A DNA stretch of 64,000 nucleotides from an uncultured Propionibacteriaceae bacterium (GCA_945911015.1 CAMDZW010000001.1:1-64000); one strand, 5' to 3'; counted from the first letter of the stretch, positions 26,766 to 36,924 are shown. The notes: generated from the sequence alone by a model not told the origin. Translations and numbers: made by a program.

Positions 26766-27790
26766 GGCAGGGAGGCGACGACGGTGAACTGACTGCCGGC
26801 GGTGCTGACCTCGAACTGCCCGCCACTGGCACGAACGCGGTCACCCACCCGGGCCAGGCCGGTCCCCGCACCCGCCGGTCCTGCCTTCCGGCCAGAACGC
26901 GGGTTGCTGACCGTGACCCGAATCCCGTCCCCCGTCTGCGTCGTGTCGATGGTGACCGGTGCACCGGGTGCGTGACGTGCTGCATTGGCCACGGCTTCGT
27001 CGAGCACCACAGACATCACCGCCATCGCCTTCGGGCCGGACTCGAGCAGGGCTGTCAGGTCGGCGACGATGTCCAGTCCGGCGGCGCGGGCGGCCACCAC
27101 GGTCTCGGTCGGCGTCCGACCGGCCATGGTGTCACGGGAGCCCCGATCCAACATTTGCACCAGGGATCCGAGCTCGGCAGTGATGTCAGCAGTTTCATCT
27201 CGTACGGCAGCGATGGTCCTGCGCTGCTCATCGGTGAGGTCGCCGTCCAGCCCGAAGCGTCCGAGTCGCACCGTCGACAAGGTGAGGCGGTGCCCCAGCT
27301 GGTCATGGATCTGTCCGGCCAGGGTGGCGCGTTCCTGAGCGAGGGCGGCCGCGATGTGGGCGTCCCGCTCCGCAGCGACGGAGCGGGCCAGTTCACGGGC
27401 ATGGTGCAGCTCCCGCTTCTGGAGTCGGCGAGTGGCCCGCACGGCGACCGCGGCAAGCACCGTCCCACTGACAGTGCCCCCGGCCGCCATGGTGTAGACA
27501 ACCGCCCCACCCCGGAAGTACGGGCTGGCGACCCCTGCCACGATGGCCGATCCAGCCATCGCCGTGGCCACGAAGATCGATGCCGTCACCAAGGTCGGTG
27601 TCCAGCGCAAGAGGATGACCAGCACGATCCCGCACAGAAGTGGCAGCAGCCACCACAGGGTTCCCTCCAGGCTGGCCTGACCGCAGGCGACACCGAGCGC
27701 GGCGCCAGCCAGCAGCACAGGTACGACGCGAGCCGGCGGCGTCGATGTGATGTTCGGCGGATTCGGGTACACCCTGCACAGGCTAGCCAT
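26762..27790 (-). CDS. Sensor histidine kinase, HisKA_3 type
   Basis: This membrane kinase of 342 residues has about four N-terminal spans (residues 20-125) and no large sensor domain. Next come a HisKA_3 dimerisation helix with the phospho-His in LAGQIHDQLGHRL and an HATPase domain (VVLDEAVANAARHAPGA, GAGTGLARVGDRV). The ATG at 27790 is preferred because upstream frame content looks like antisense of the divergent gene. It shares a 90-nt intergenic region with the phosphatidyltransferase gene. Small intramembrane-sensing kinases often report cell-envelope stress or lipid state. Confidence 0.88.
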   Translation of the reverse strand: MASLCRVYPNPPNITSTPPARVVPVLLAGAALGVACGQASLEGTLWWLLPLLCGIVLVILLRWTPTLVTASIFVATAMAGSAIVAGVASPYFRGGAVVYTMAAGGTVSGTVLAAVAVRATRRLQKRELHHARELARSVAAERDAHIAAALAQERATLAGQIHDQLGHRLTLSTVRLGRFGLDGDLTDEQRRTIAAVRDETADITAELGSLVQMLDRGSRDTMAGRTPTETVVAARAAGLDIVADLTALLESGPKAMAVMSVVLDEAVANAARHAPGAPVTIDTTQTGDGIRVTVSNPRSGRKAGPAGAGTGLARVGDRVRASGGQFEVSTAGSQFTVVASLP

Positions 27791-27868
27791 CGTGGCCGTT
27801 CGACCCCACTCACTTTGGTGAACATCTTCGGTGCCGATCGGGAGTGCCGATCGTTCGTCACGGTCTCC

Positions 27869-27874
27869 TACTGT
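27869..27874 (+). promoter_or_regulatory. Candidate -10 box of the phosphatidyltransferase gene
   Basis: TACTGT ends 6 nt before the ATG at 27881, the typical layout of a leaderless actinobacterial promoter. Confidence 0.5.
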
Positions 27875-27880
27875 TGGGCC

Positions 27881-28468
27881 ATGGCTCGCCCCGACTGGCT
27901 CACCGTCCCCAACCTGATCACCATGCTGCGGCTCGTGCTGCTGGTGCCGGTCTGTTACCTGGTGGCCACCCGCGCCCAGGGCATGCTGCCGATCATCCTG
28001 GTGGTGGTGTGGGGCGGCACCGACTGGGTGGACGGGGCGATTGCCCGCAAATTCAACCAGGAGAGCGAGCTCGGTCGCCTCCTGGATCCCCTCGCTGATC
28101 GTGCTGGCATCCTGGCCGTCGCGATTGCCCTGGTCGTCGCGGGGATCTTCCCATGGCCGGTGATCGCCATGATCGCGGTCGTCGACCTGGTGGTCGCTGC
28201 GATGGCTGGACGGGCGGTGATGGTCGGGAAGGTGCGCGTGGTCTGGTTGGGCAAGGTCCGTTCGGCCGTTCTGTTTGTCGCGCTGGGGATGGCTGTGCTG
28301 GCCAGCGCGATGGTGCCGGTGTTGGTGCCGGTCTCGCTCGGGCTGATGGTCGTCGGGGTCGCACTCCATGCCGGGGCCGGCGTGCAGTACTGCCTGTCGG
28401 CACGACAGGCGATCGACTCGGGGGCATCTGGGGATCCCGAAGAGGCCGTCGAGCAATCGACCCCATAG
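27881..28468 (+). CDS. CDP-alcohol phosphatidyltransferase
   Basis: This membrane enzyme of 195 residues transfers a phosphatidyl group from CDP-diacylglycerol to an alcohol. It has the full motif D-x2-D-G-x2-A-R-x8-G-x3-D-x3-D at residues 48-73 (DWVDGAIARK, GRLLDPLADR). About five hydrophobic spans follow or flank it. It belongs to the PgsA-like group (phosphatidylglycerophosphate or cardiolipin synthase type). The acceptor alcohol cannot be fixed from sequence. It starts at the ATG 27881 and lies divergent from the two-component kinase. Confidence 0.9.
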   Translation: MARPDWLTVPNLITMLRLVLLVPVCYLVATRAQGMLPIILVVVWGGTDWVDGAIARKFNQESELGRLLDPLADRAGILAVAIALVVAGIFPWPVIAMIAVVDLVVAAMAGRAVMVGKVRVVWLGKVRSAVLFVALGMAVLASAMVPVLVPVSLGLMVVGVALHAGAGVQYCLSARQAIDSGASGDPEEAVEQSTP

Positions 28469-28495
28469 GGTTCGGGATGTCAGCAGGAGGCACCC

Positions 28496-29602
28496 ATGAC
28501 GACAGAACCCGTGGCGGCACTCATCGACGTCGCCGTACCGTCGGTTGACCGGGCCTGGACGGCCGAGGCCGTCCGCCGGATCCGAGCGGACCAGATGCGA
28601 TCAGCAGACACCCATCTGGTGAAGCTGTCCATGCCCGCGGGGTGGGAGGTCGACCTCTACGTCAAGGACGAGTCGACCCATCCGACCGGTTCGTTGAAGC
28701 ACCGGCTCGCCCGGTCATTGTTCCTGCATGCGCTGTCCAGTGGATGGATCGGTCCCGACACCACTGTGGTCGAGGCCTCCTCGGGTTCCACGGCGGTCAG
28801 CGAGGCCTACTTCGCACACATGATCGGGGTGAAGTTCGTCGCGGTGATGGTCCGCTCGACCTCTCCGGCCAAGATTGACCTGATCGAACGTGAGGGTGGT
28901 CAGTGTCATCTGGTCGACGATCCGACCACGCTGTACGACGTCGCGCGCGATCTGGCTGACCGGTGCGGCGGATTTTACCTGGACCAGTTCACCTTCGCCG
29001 AGCGCGCGACCGACTGGCGTGGCAACAACAACATTGCCGAGTCGATCTTCGAGCAGATGTCGGCCGAGCCCCATCCGATCCCGAGTTGGGTCGTCGTCGG
29101 TGCCGGCACCGGCGGCACATCGGCCACCATCGGACGCTACGCCCGCTACCGCGGGGTCGACACACGGTTGTGCGTGGTCGACCCGGAACGCTCGGTCTTC
29201 CTCTCCTCGTACGGAAATCTCCCCGCCCCTGCCGAGCTGGGCTCACGGATCGAAGGGATCGGCCGGCCCCGGGTCGAGCCGAGTTTCCTGCCGTCAGTGG
29301 TGGACCGGATGTTCGGAGTGCCGGACGCGGCATCGGCTGCTGCCATGGGGTTCCTGGCTGACCGGCTCGATCGACGGCTGGGCCCCTCGACCGGCACCAG
29401 CTTCTACGGCGCGCTGCGGCTGGCCTGCGAGATGCGGGACCAGCGACATCCCGGAAGCGTAGTGCTGTTGGGATGTGACCCTGCTGACCGTTACCGCGAC
29501 ACCTTCGGCAACGAGGGGTGGCTGATCGACCATGACCTCGATCCTCGCCATCATCGGCAGGTGATCGAACAGGCCTGGGAGACTGGCCGATGGCCTGACT
29601 GA
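28496..29602 (+). CDS. cds1: L-cysteine desulfhydrase Cds1-like PLP enzyme
   Basis: This PLP-dependent enzyme of 368 residues belongs to the cysteine synthase fold. It matches mycobacterial Cds1 (Rv3684), which makes H2S, pyruvate and ammonia from cysteine. The Schiff-base Lys68 lies in [17 protein letters not shown]. The substrate loop is [15 protein letters not shown], and the phosphate-binding turn is [14 protein letters not shown]. The distinctive [17 protein letters not shown] is shared with Cds1 and absent from CysK/CysM. It lies 27 nt after the phosphatidyltransferase gene. Its stop overlaps the possible upstream extension of the next gene. Confidence 0.88.
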   Translation: MTTEPVAALIDVAVPSVDRAWTAEAVRRIRADQMRSADTHLVKLSMPAGWEVDLYVKDESTHPTGSLKHRLARSLFLHALSSGWIGPDTTVVEASSGSTAVSEAYFAHMIGVKFVAVMVRSTSPAKIDLIEREGGQCHLVDDPTTLYDVARDLADRCGGFYLDQFTFAERATDWRGNNNIAESIFEQMSAEPHPIPSWVVVGAGTGGTSATIGRYARYRGVDTRLCVVDPERSVFLSSYGNLPAPAELGSRIEGIGRPRVEPSFLPSVVDRMFGVPDAASAAAMGFLADRLDRRLGPSTGTSFYGALRLACEMRDQRHPGSVVLLGCDPADRYRDTFGNEGWLIDHDLDPRHHRQVIEQAWETGRWPD

Positions 29603-29628
29603 GACCGTGGCACGCCATCGATGCCGAC

Positions 29629-30441
29629 ATGCGGTGGTGGTGGCGCCTCACGGGAAGACGCTGTGACCCGTACGGTCGGGACAGCTGGTTGGCTGGGCTC
29701 CACCAGACCCGTGGCGGGACCGGCGATGCGTGGCTGGCTCGCTTTGCCGACGAAGGGCTGGCGCACCCTCCGAGTCGCAACGACGGGTTGATGCCAGATC
29801 TGACCCTGTTGGCCGGACCGGACTTCGATCCGTCCGGGCTGGCGCCCCAGGTGGCTGACTTCTATCAGCACTCGGCCTCGTTCACCATGGATGTGTGGTC
29901 ACAATGGTCACAGTTGGCGGGCCCAGTCGGTGGGCTGGTGACCGGCCTGTTCGGTCGGCGACTCAAGCAGCTCGCGCTGCCGATCGAACCTCTTGCGGTG
30001 AGTCGTGGTCTGACCTCGACCATCCGACTGGTCGACGACCCGGACACCGGACGTCCCGGTGCCGCATGGCTGCGCACTGTGGCCCTCGATGGGTCAACCG
30101 TGTTCAGCGGGTTCTATCGGGTCGATCGACTGCCCTCCAGCTCGCAACCCCATGTCTGGGTGACTTTCCCACTGAAGCAGGGAAATCTGCAGGTTTCCCT
30201 CCGTCCCGAGCTGGGCGCCGACGGGTCGCTGCTGCTGACCTCTGAGTCACGCCGGTTCGCTCAGGCAGGCGCCTATGTCACCGTCCGGTTCGGTGATCGG
30301 TGATGGGTGGCCAATCCACCGATCCATGAGCGCTTCCATGTCTTCGTCGACGACACCCAAACGCTTCGGACCGACCACAGTCTGGCTGTCCTTGGGGCCC
30401 CGGCGCTTCGTCTGCACTATCGGTCGAATCGCGAGCGCTGA
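29629..30441 (+). pseudogene. Conserved protein of unknown function interrupted by an in-frame TGA
   Basis: The open frame from ATG 29629 gives 224 residues and stops at TGA 30301-30303. The same frame then continues for 45 sense codons (WVANPPIHERFHVFVDD, TQTLRTDHSLAVLGAPALRL) to a second TGA at 30439-30441. That tail has the look of the family's usual C-terminus. The first part has FYQHSASFTMDVWSQW, LALPIEPLAVSRGLTSTI and WVTFPLKQGNLQVSLRPE. The frame is also open upstream to a CTG at 29599, encoding RPWHAIDAD before Met29629, so the true start may lie earlier. Nonsense mutation, sequencing error or TGA readthrough are all possible. No function is assigned. Confidence 0.6.
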
Positions 30442-30459
30442 TCCACCCGATGCGGTACA

Positions 30460-33400
30460 TCACGCCGTCCAGTTGGTCTCACTCGCCACCTCGAAGGTGT
30501 GATGCTGATCCACAGCCCAAGTCAGCATCGGGTAGGAGGTCTGTTCGGTTCCGCCCGCGGGGAGGAACGTGAAGCCGGGATCGTGATCGACGATCAGCAC
30601 CGACTGGCCGTCTGCGGCAGCCACATCAGTGATGCGGTGACCCCAGGTGTTGCCGTTCGGATCAGTGATCACCACATGGGTGCCGATCGCCGACGGCGGC
30701 ACGTCACCGTCGAGAACAATCGAGTCGGCGTCGTCGCCGGCCATCAACCGGGTTGTTGCGACCACCCGACCGGTGATGAAGCCGCTTCCTTCGAGTCGGA
30801 CCCCCTCTGCTTCCAGCTCGGTGCCGCCCGTCAGCCGCAGCGCAACGAGCTCGCCGTCAATCCATCGTGCAGCGCCTAGCTCGCCAGTCATCGCCACGCC
30901 GGCAACGGCGAGCGGCCGGGCCGGTTCAGCCGGGTTACTGATCAGCAGATCAGTGACGTTGCCGTGAACGACCCGTACTGCGACTGCCCCACTCGGACCG
31001 GAGTCAATCGTCAGCTGTTCAACGGTTTCGACCCGGCGCGGGCGGTCAGGATCATGGGACTCGAGCACGGTGACGAAGGTGCTCGAGAGGTTGGAGCCCT
31101 CCCGGCGCAACACCAGTTTCGGCAGGTCATAGAGCTCGACCTGGTCGTTGGTGTCGCCGGCTGGTCCGTTCAACCGTGCTGATCGCACTGAGGGTGATCG
31201 TCCCAGGAACAGTTCGTTGTCACCCTCGTCAAGGACACCGATGACAGCCAGGCTGGTGCGGTCCTCGTCTTCGTCAGCCGTGCGGACGGTCAATTCGTAC
31301 GCGTCGCCGTCCAGAATCGCCTGTTGGACGTCCTTCACGTAGATGTAGCCCGGATAGTGGCCCTCTGCGTTCCCGCTCGAGTGTTGGTCCTCGGCTTCGA
31401 CAGCAACGACTCCTGGCGGCAGTAATCGAGGACCGTAGTCGGTCAGGTCGAGGTCAGTCTCAAAGTGCGCGTCACGGTTCGCGTCACCGGACAGGACATA
31501 CTCGTGGCGATTTCCTCCCCTGACCCGGAAGACATCGAGCACGTAGCCGTTGTCGGGATCGTCGGGGAAGTCAATCTGCCAGAGCTCTCGTTGATACAAC
31601 GAGGCGGTGTTCCATGCATTGTCCTGACGGGCACGGACGATCTGGATGCCTGCTGTAGCGGTCGAGAATCGTTCAAGACTCCCGCCATGGACAGCCGGTC
31701 CATTGCCATGGGCGTTGACGCTGTCGACCACGACGGTGTTGTGACCCATGGTGCAGGTCGTCGACCAGCGATATCGCGAGTGCGTGTAGCCGAGATCAGG
31801 TACAAGCTCCTGCCCTCGGGAGTACATCGTGATCGACAGTGCGTCGGAATGGAGGTGGTAGCCGTACTTGGGAATGAAGCTCAGGTAAAGCTGTGAACGG
31901 CGGTGACCTGTTCCCCAAGACAACCGAGCGATGCCACTTTGCGGTAACAGTGTCGATCCCAAATCGGTGGCGGGCTCGGGTGCACTCATGTTGGCCCAGG
32001 TGTCCTGTAGCGGCAGCAGCTTGCCGTCAGGATAGGCAAGGATGTTCGGCACGGCGGCGATGGTGTCCAGCACCGGGAACTCACTGCGCAGGTCGAGATC
32101 CTCCAAATGCAGTCCCGTCCGTGGCGAGATGTAGCCGACAGGATCGGAATATCCCGCAAGGCTGTTGATCGCCGCGTTGAGACCGGCCGCAGCCTCGACA
32201 TGGTAGTGGGTTGCCAACTCGTACCACGAGCCGTCGGCAAGGAAGCGGACCGCAGCGAAGTTGCGGATCCATTCGACGGCACGGTGGACGAGGTCTGGAT
32301 CCGACAGGGACTTCCCCAGGATCGCAAGCCCGTTCATGATCGACCCGTCCTGATTGCCCATGGTCGCCGGATAGCTGAGCACATACTCCGCAGTCGGCAG
32401 GATCAGGTCATTGACGATCTCGTCCTCGACGTCGACCCCCAGTTCGGCACTCAGCACCTCAAAGGCATCAGTCTTCTTGATCTCCGCACAGGCCAGCACC
32501 AGTGGTCGTGAGGCAAACAGATCCGACAGGTACCAGTGCGACCATGCTCCGCCCCAGTGGTTGAACGGCGGTCCGGAGTCTGCGTTCAACGGAACATTGA
32601 TCCAGGCCTGATCCGTCACCGGGGACGAGGTCCGCCATGCCTGAGCGAACCGGTGGAGCAGCCGGGCGCCACCGAGTGGGTCCCGCTCGGAGAGCGACAC
32701 AAGTTGGCCGAGAACGTACGATCGCTGTTGCCGCCACACATGCGCGGTGAAGAAGTAGCGACGCCCGTCATCATCCTCGTAGTACGGGTACTCAGCAGTC
32801 GTGCCGTCTCTGACAACCGCGGTGACGGACTGTGTCTCCGGAAATCGGTCGTTCGGATAGACCGTACCGGTCGATTTTGCCACCACGGACCGCCGGTCCT
32901 CGCCGAAGGTGTAGAGCGAGTCCGGGAGCAGATTCGGACTCTCCGGCAGTCCGACAAAGCGAAATCCCGCGTGGTCCGGCACCAAATCGATCAACTCCTG
33001 AACCTCCGCAGAGGCAGCGGCTGCCGCCACCGGCGTCCGGGCATCATCGGGTTCGGCCGACCCGATCGCCGCGATGCCAGCTGTGATGAGCGCTTCACGG
33101 TCGACACTGAGGATGGCCAGCACTGTCTCCGGCGACCGGCCGGTCGAGGTCGACACTCGCAGTTGGTAGCTGCCGGCCGCCGTTGGCCCAGGATGAGTGA
33201 AGGCGGCGAGCAGCTGGTCAGCAGAAACCGTGGCCTCGACGTCGTCAAGTCGTTGCCACCCGTGGGATCCCGCCTTCCAATCCAAATGGACGGTGGTCGC
33301 GTCGGCATCACCGCGCGGGATGATCCGGCCTGCAGGATCAGCGTGCCATTCGACCTGTTTCTCGCCAAAGTCGAGGTAGGTGAGCTGCCACGTGCCTGAG

Positions 33401-34218
33401 CCCCGCAGCCGGTCGCTCCCCGGGGAGCCGAACACCAAGCTGCCCATCCGACCGTGATTGACCACATCGGCGGTGTAGGTGAGCGGAAAGCTGAGACGGT
33501 CACGGAACCGCGAGGTGGCGATCGGAAACCACGAGGTCAGCGGCTTGGTGTTGACGTTGTGGACGTGGATGATGTTGAGTCGCCACTGCTCTCCGTCCGC
33601 CGGCGCCCTGCCGACCTCGTCGAACGGAATGGCCAGCTCGACGGTAAAGGTCTCGGACGAGGCGTCCTCGCCGGTTGCGTACGAGAACTGACCCACATCG
33701 TGGCGACTGGGAATCACTTCCGGGACATCGGCACGCTGCCATTCCGTGGTGATCGGCTGGACCGGATTGATCGGGATTACCACCACATGGTGGTCCTCAC
33801 CGTCAGGCCCGGTGGCCACCAGGATCTCGATGTGCCCGATCTCTCCTCGCCTGACCAGCGGCATCGTCCCGGTCAGGCAGAGATGGCTGGTGGTGGCACC
33901 GACCCGGTAGATCGGCTGGTCCGGGTCCGGAGTGTCATGAAAGGCCAGGCGGAAGTCGTCGAGGACCGTGGCCCCGTCCCACTCGGCTGTGTTTGCGATC
34001 CCGTCGATTGTAGGCATTGTTGCGAGTTCTGGGACGACCGCCCACTTCTGCGTGTGTATGGCAATCGGTGTCGGGGTCAGTTCTGTCGACACCCGGTCGT
34101 CGGCATGCGCACCGAGACTGAACATGGGCGCGGCCTGAGCAGCGAGGGCTCCGCCGCCGGCCAGACCAAGAAAGCTGCGCCGTCGGAGAGTGCCCGGCGA
34201 AAGGTTCGTTTTTTCCAT
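30460..34218 (-). CDS. Tat-secreted heparinase II/III-like lyase with N-terminal CBM9-like domain
   Basis: This 1252-residue exported protein starts at 34218 after GGAGT and has a Tat signal peptide (RRRSFLGLAGGGALAAQAA). Residues about 65-235 resemble a CBM9-type sugar-binding domain (PTIDGIANTAEWDGATVLDDF). An alpha/alpha toroid follows at roughly 480-720, with HYHVEAAAGLNAAINSLAGYS. The heparinase II/III beta-sheet domain begins near residue 785 with YHLHSDALSITMYSRGQELVPDLGY and MGHNTVVVDSVNAHG, motifs shared by PL12, PL15, PL17 and PL21 lyases. An additional C-terminal beta domain follows. Beta-elimination of a uronate-containing polysaccharide is likely. The polymer is unknown. It is the last gene of island B. 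Confidence 0.88.
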   Translation of the reverse strand: MEKTNLSPGTLRRRSFLGLAGGGALAAQAAPMFSLGAHADDRVSTELTPTPIAIHTQKWAVVPELATMPTIDGIANTAEWDGATVLDDFRLAFHDTPDPDQPIYRVGATTSHLCLTGTMPLVRRGEIGHIEILVATGPDGEDHHVVVIPINPVQPITTEWQRADVPEVIPSRHDVGQFSYATGEDASSETFTVELAIPFDEVGRAPADGEQWRLNIIHVHNVNTKPLTSWFPIATSRFRDRLSFPLTYTADVVNHGRMGSLVFGSPGSDRLRGSGTWQLTYLDFGEKQVEWHADPAGRIIPRGDADATTVHLDWKAGSHGWQRLDDVEATVSADQLLAAFTHPGPTAAGSYQLRVSTSTGRSPETVLAILSVDREALITAGIAAIGSAEPDDARTPVAAAAASAEVQELIDLVPDHAGFRFVGLPESPNLLPDSLYTFGEDRRSVVAKSTGTVYPNDRFPETQSVTAVVRDGTTAEYPYYEDDDGRRYFFTAHVWRQQRSYVLGQLVSLSERDPLGGARLLHRFAQAWRTSSPVTDQAWINVPLNADSGPPFNHWGGAWSHWYLSDLFASRPLVLACAEIKKTDAFEVLSAELGVDVEDEIVNDLILPTAEYVLSYPATMGNQDGSIMNGLAILGKSLSDPDLVHRAVEWIRNFAAVRFLADGSWYELATHYHVEAAAGLNAAINSLAGYSDPVGYISPRTGLHLEDLDLRSEFPVLDTIAAVPNILAYPDGKLLPLQDTWANMSAPEPATDLGSTLLPQSGIARLSWGTGHRRSQLYLSFIPKYGYHLHSDALSITMYSRGQELVPDLGYTHSRYRWSTTCTMGHNTVVVDSVNAHGNGPAVHGGSLERFSTATAGIQIVRARQDNAWNTASLYQRELWQIDFPDDPDNGYVLDVFRVRGGNRHEYVLSGDANRDAHFETDLDLTDYGPRLLPPGVVAVEAEDQHSSGNAEGHYPGYIYVKDVQQAILDGDAYELTVRTADEDEDRTSLAVIGVLDEGDNELFLGRSPSVRSARLNGPAGDTNDQVELYDLPKLVLRREGSNLSSTFVTVLESHDPDRPRRVETVEQLTIDSGPSGAVAVRVVHGNVTDLLISNPAEPARPLAVAGVAMTGELGAARWIDGELVALRLTGGTELEAEGVRLEGSGFITGRVVATTRLMAGDDADSIVLDGDVPPSAIGTHVVITDPNGNTWGHRITDVAAADGQSVLIVDHDPGFTFLPAGGTEQTSYPMLTWAVDQHHTFEVASETNWTA

Positions 34219-34279
34219 GATGACTCCAATGTCAGGTGGTGATTCCACGTCATGCTGTGGTTGGGGGTGTCGCTGTGGT

Positions 34280-35275
34280 TCAGCCGTAGGCCTCAATCCA
34301 GGACGGGTTGGGCAGTTCACCGCGAGTCACGGCGCTGATGCCGCGTTCCATGATGGCGATGTGGCGGAGGTGGTCGTCGAGACGGGATTCGATGGTCATT
34401 GCCCACGGGGCGTGGAGGAACCCCAGCAGGTGTTCAGATCCCAACCGTTCCAGGCAATAGCGCACTGTCAGCGGGAAGCTGTCCCAGGTGCCCAGGTAGT
34501 AGCCGCTGGTGGGGATCTGGTCGTACTGCCGTTCGTCGAGGTCGAGGTAGGTCAAGTATGTCTCCGGGGGCCGAAGGATCCTGGGCCGCGGGCCGGTGTC
34601 GTCGCGAAGATCAAGGCCATAGTGCCAGTTGGACTGCACGACCGAGGACGGCATGTGGGCGTAGTAGTCATCGGGTCGATGCCAGGCGGCATCGGCCCAC
34701 ACCCACGGGCGCGATCCGCCGGCCTCCACAGCGGAGGTCATCACGGCCAGATCAGACCACCACAGCCGGCCGTGCCGGATTGCCGCGAAGTCCAGATTCT
34801 GCTGCAGGGTATAGGTCTCCTCATCCATCCCGAGGTGGAACAGACGGGGCTGATCAAGAATCTCGCAGGTTTCGGTGATCAGATCGGTGACGACCTGATG
34901 GTACGGCTCAGTGCCCAACATCCTGCCGTACATGCCGAGCCAGGCATCGTGGCGTGCGGAGAAGTTCAGTTTCGGGAGGAGTTCCAGACCGATGTCGCCC
35001 AGACGCCGCTTCTCCTCGGCCAACTTCGCCGGACTCCAGGCCCCCGGCAGGGCGATCTCGGGGTGGCTCTGCCAGGCGACGGCATCGCCGAGGTCGAGCA
35101 CGACAGCGGTGACCCCGGCCGCAGCGAGGCGGTTGGTCACCGTACGCCACACCGACTCGTCGAAGACCATGTGGTCCATGTAGTCCTGGGACGGGCTCGG
35201 CTCCCGGCCGGACGGAGGTGGCCGGTCTCCCCACATGTTGGTGGCCAAGTGCATCAGGTATCCCCACATCATCAC
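34280..35275 (-). CDS. TIM-barrel glycoside hydrolase-like protein
   Basis: This protein of 331 residues has no signal peptide. The start at 35275 follows AAGGGG at normal spacing and overlaps the stop of the upstream FAD gene. A TIM barrel is suggested by alternating strands such as VTAVVLDLGDAVAW, LELLPKLNFSARHD, RPWVWADAAWH and SVVQSNWHYG. The pair in LFHLGMDEETY recalls the catalytic D-E of GH20-type hexosaminidases (HxGxDE). It does not match a family closely enough to name it. It lies between the heparinase-like lyase and an FAD oxidoreductase and should act on the imported products. Confidence 0.6.
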   Translation of the reverse strand: MMMWGYLMHLATNMWGDRPPPSGREPSPSQDYMDHMVFDESVWRTVTNRLAAAGVTAVVLDLGDAVAWQSHPEIALPGAWSPAKLAEEKRRLGDIGLELLPKLNFSARHDAWLGMYGRMLGTEPYHQVVTDLITETCEILDQPRLFHLGMDEETYTLQQNLDFAAIRHGRLWWSDLAVMTSAVEAGGSRPWVWADAAWHRPDDYYAHMPSSVVQSNWHYGLDLRDDTGPRPRILRPPETYLTYLDLDERQYDQIPTSGYYLGTWDSFPLTVRYCLERLGSEHLLGFLHAPWAMTIESRLDDHLRHIAIMERGISAVTRGELPNPSWIEAYG

Positions 35276-36924
35276 GATCCCCTTCCATACAAAGCTTTGG
35301 CATGCCAGGCGAGATTGACGCCCAGCCCGTCGGACAGCAGGTGTTGGAACTCGACCAGTCGGACCGGGTCAGCACGGACCTGATCAGGAGTGAGTCTCTG
35401 CTCCAGACAGTGTGCAGCCAATGCCCCTGCTGCCTCACCGATGTTCCATTCGACTGGGTGGAGGCGATAGCAACCGTTGGAGATGTGGGTGGTGCCGATG
35501 TTCTTCCCAGCCGGCAGCAGATTGGTGGTGTGCTTCGGAAGCAGCGCACCCAACGGGATCTGGAATGGGTAGCTGGCCACATCGACATAGGTCCTGGGGC
35601 CCGCCTGCCCACCGCAGCTGGGATGCAGGTCGATCCGGTAGGAACCGATCCCGACGCTGTCGTGGAACTCCTCGGACCGATTCGATCGCCTGGCCAGTGC
35701 TCGGGCCTCAACACCGACATGGTCCTCGGTGACGGTGAATTGTGCCCTGATCCGCCGCGACTCGCGAATGTAGGGGCGCAGCGCCAAATGATCCGGGCTG
35801 CCGAGTGCGTCACCGCGCGGTTTCAACCCTGGGTAGCCGGTGCCCCCGTCGTGACGGGGCGCCTCAGTCTGCATCCAGTGCAGGAACGACAGGCTCAGCT
35901 GCCGGGCGCCCTCGAGATGGCGCTTGCGTTCCTCGTCGGACACGCCCACAATCGGGCCTGCCCAATAGTCCAGCTGCGGCCAGTTCACGGCCACCAGGTC
36001 GCTGGGGAAGCTGCCGGGTCGCATCGTGGCGTTGCTACGGATGCGGCGGAAGGCCCACCGTGAGGTGATCGGGCGGGCGGCCTCCCCCAGCCAGGTCCGG
36101 TCCGTGGCGAACATGGGCTGTTCGCGTTGTTTGAGGTTGACCGGGTTGATGTCGACCCAACTCAATTGTGGCCCCGGCCAGAAATCCGACACTGCCGTCC
36201 GCCAGTGGTCGTACTGGGCTGGCCGGTCGATCGTGTGGTCCTGCCCGGGCTGGTACTCCATGGCGAAGCACCAGCTGATCGCCTGCTGGTCGAGGGGTTC
36301 GGCTCGGTCCGTACGGGCATGTGGCTCGCCGGTCTCAGCATGGGACTCGGCACCGATGACATGATCGACACCAGCCAACTCCAGGAGGTCTCCGAGCTCG
36401 GTTGCATCGAGGACATACCTGCCCGAGAGCGACACCTGGTCACCGCTCCGGTCCGCGAAGATGACCGCCTCGACCCGGCCGTCGCGACCCACCTCGCAAC
36501 GGATCGGATCATGCTCGGTGAGGACGGTGAGCAGACCCCGACTCACCCACGGAGCCAGCAGTTCGTCGATCGCAGCGATCGCGACCCGTGGTTCATGGGC
36601 GAGACGGCCCACCACCGCGTCGCCCGGGTTGAGGAGCGCGTCCTCGCGAGCAGCATCGGTGAGCGGGTAGTTGCGTCGGTAGTAGGCCCGGACCCGCTCA
36701 CGCAGCTGCCGATACGTGCGTGTGCTGCCTTCACGTTCCACCCAGGGGTTCTCGTCGGGCGGCACAGCCTGGGTGGTGAGCTGGCCCCCCAGCCAGGGGC
36801 TCTCCTCGGTGAGGACCACCCGTCGTCCGAGCGTGACGGCTGCCAGCGCGGCGGCCACTCCGCCCAGTCCGCCACCAACCACCAAGACATCCGTCGTGCC
36901 GTCAACCCCACTCACCGAGCTCAC
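35272..36924 (-). CDS. FAD-dependent oxidoreductase (FAD_oxidored family)
   Basis: This 550-residue flavoprotein starts with GTG at 36924, overlapping the stop of the binding-protein gene, behind GAGGTGG. The dinucleotide fold is TDVLVVGGGLGGVAAALAAVTLGRRVVLTEE, with WLGGQLTTQAVPPDE after it. Later motifs RYVLDATELGDLLELAG and LLPAGKNIGTTHISNGCYRLHP are typical of the PF12831 family often annotated as 'xanthan lyase' by association. Many members sit in polysaccharide gene clusters, but their reaction is unproven. No signal peptide is seen, so it acts in the cytoplasm. Confidence 0.85.
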   Translation of the reverse strand: MSSVSGVDGTTDVLVVGGGLGGVAAALAAVTLGRRVVLTEESPWLGGQLTTQAVPPDENPWVEREGSTRTYRQLRERVRAYYRRNYPLTDAAREDALLNPGDAVVGRLAHEPRVAIAAIDELLAPWVSRGLLTVLTEHDPIRCEVGRDGRVEAVIFADRSGDQVSLSGRYVLDATELGDLLELAGVDHVIGAESHAETGEPHARTDRAEPLDQQAISWCFAMEYQPGQDHTIDRPAQYDHWRTAVSDFWPGPQLSWVDINPVNLKQREQPMFATDRTWLGEAARPITSRWAFRRIRSNATMRPGSFPSDLVAVNWPQLDYWAGPIVGVSDEERKRHLEGARQLSLSFLHWMQTEAPRHDGGTGYPGLKPRGDALGSPDHLALRPYIRESRRIRAQFTVTEDHVGVEARALARRSNRSEEFHDSVGIGSYRIDLHPSCGGQAGPRTYVDVASYPFQIPLGALLPKHTTNLLPAGKNIGTTHISNGCYRLHPVEWNIGEAAGALAAHCLEQRLTPDQVRADPVRLVEFQHLLSDGLGVNLAWHAKALYGRGS

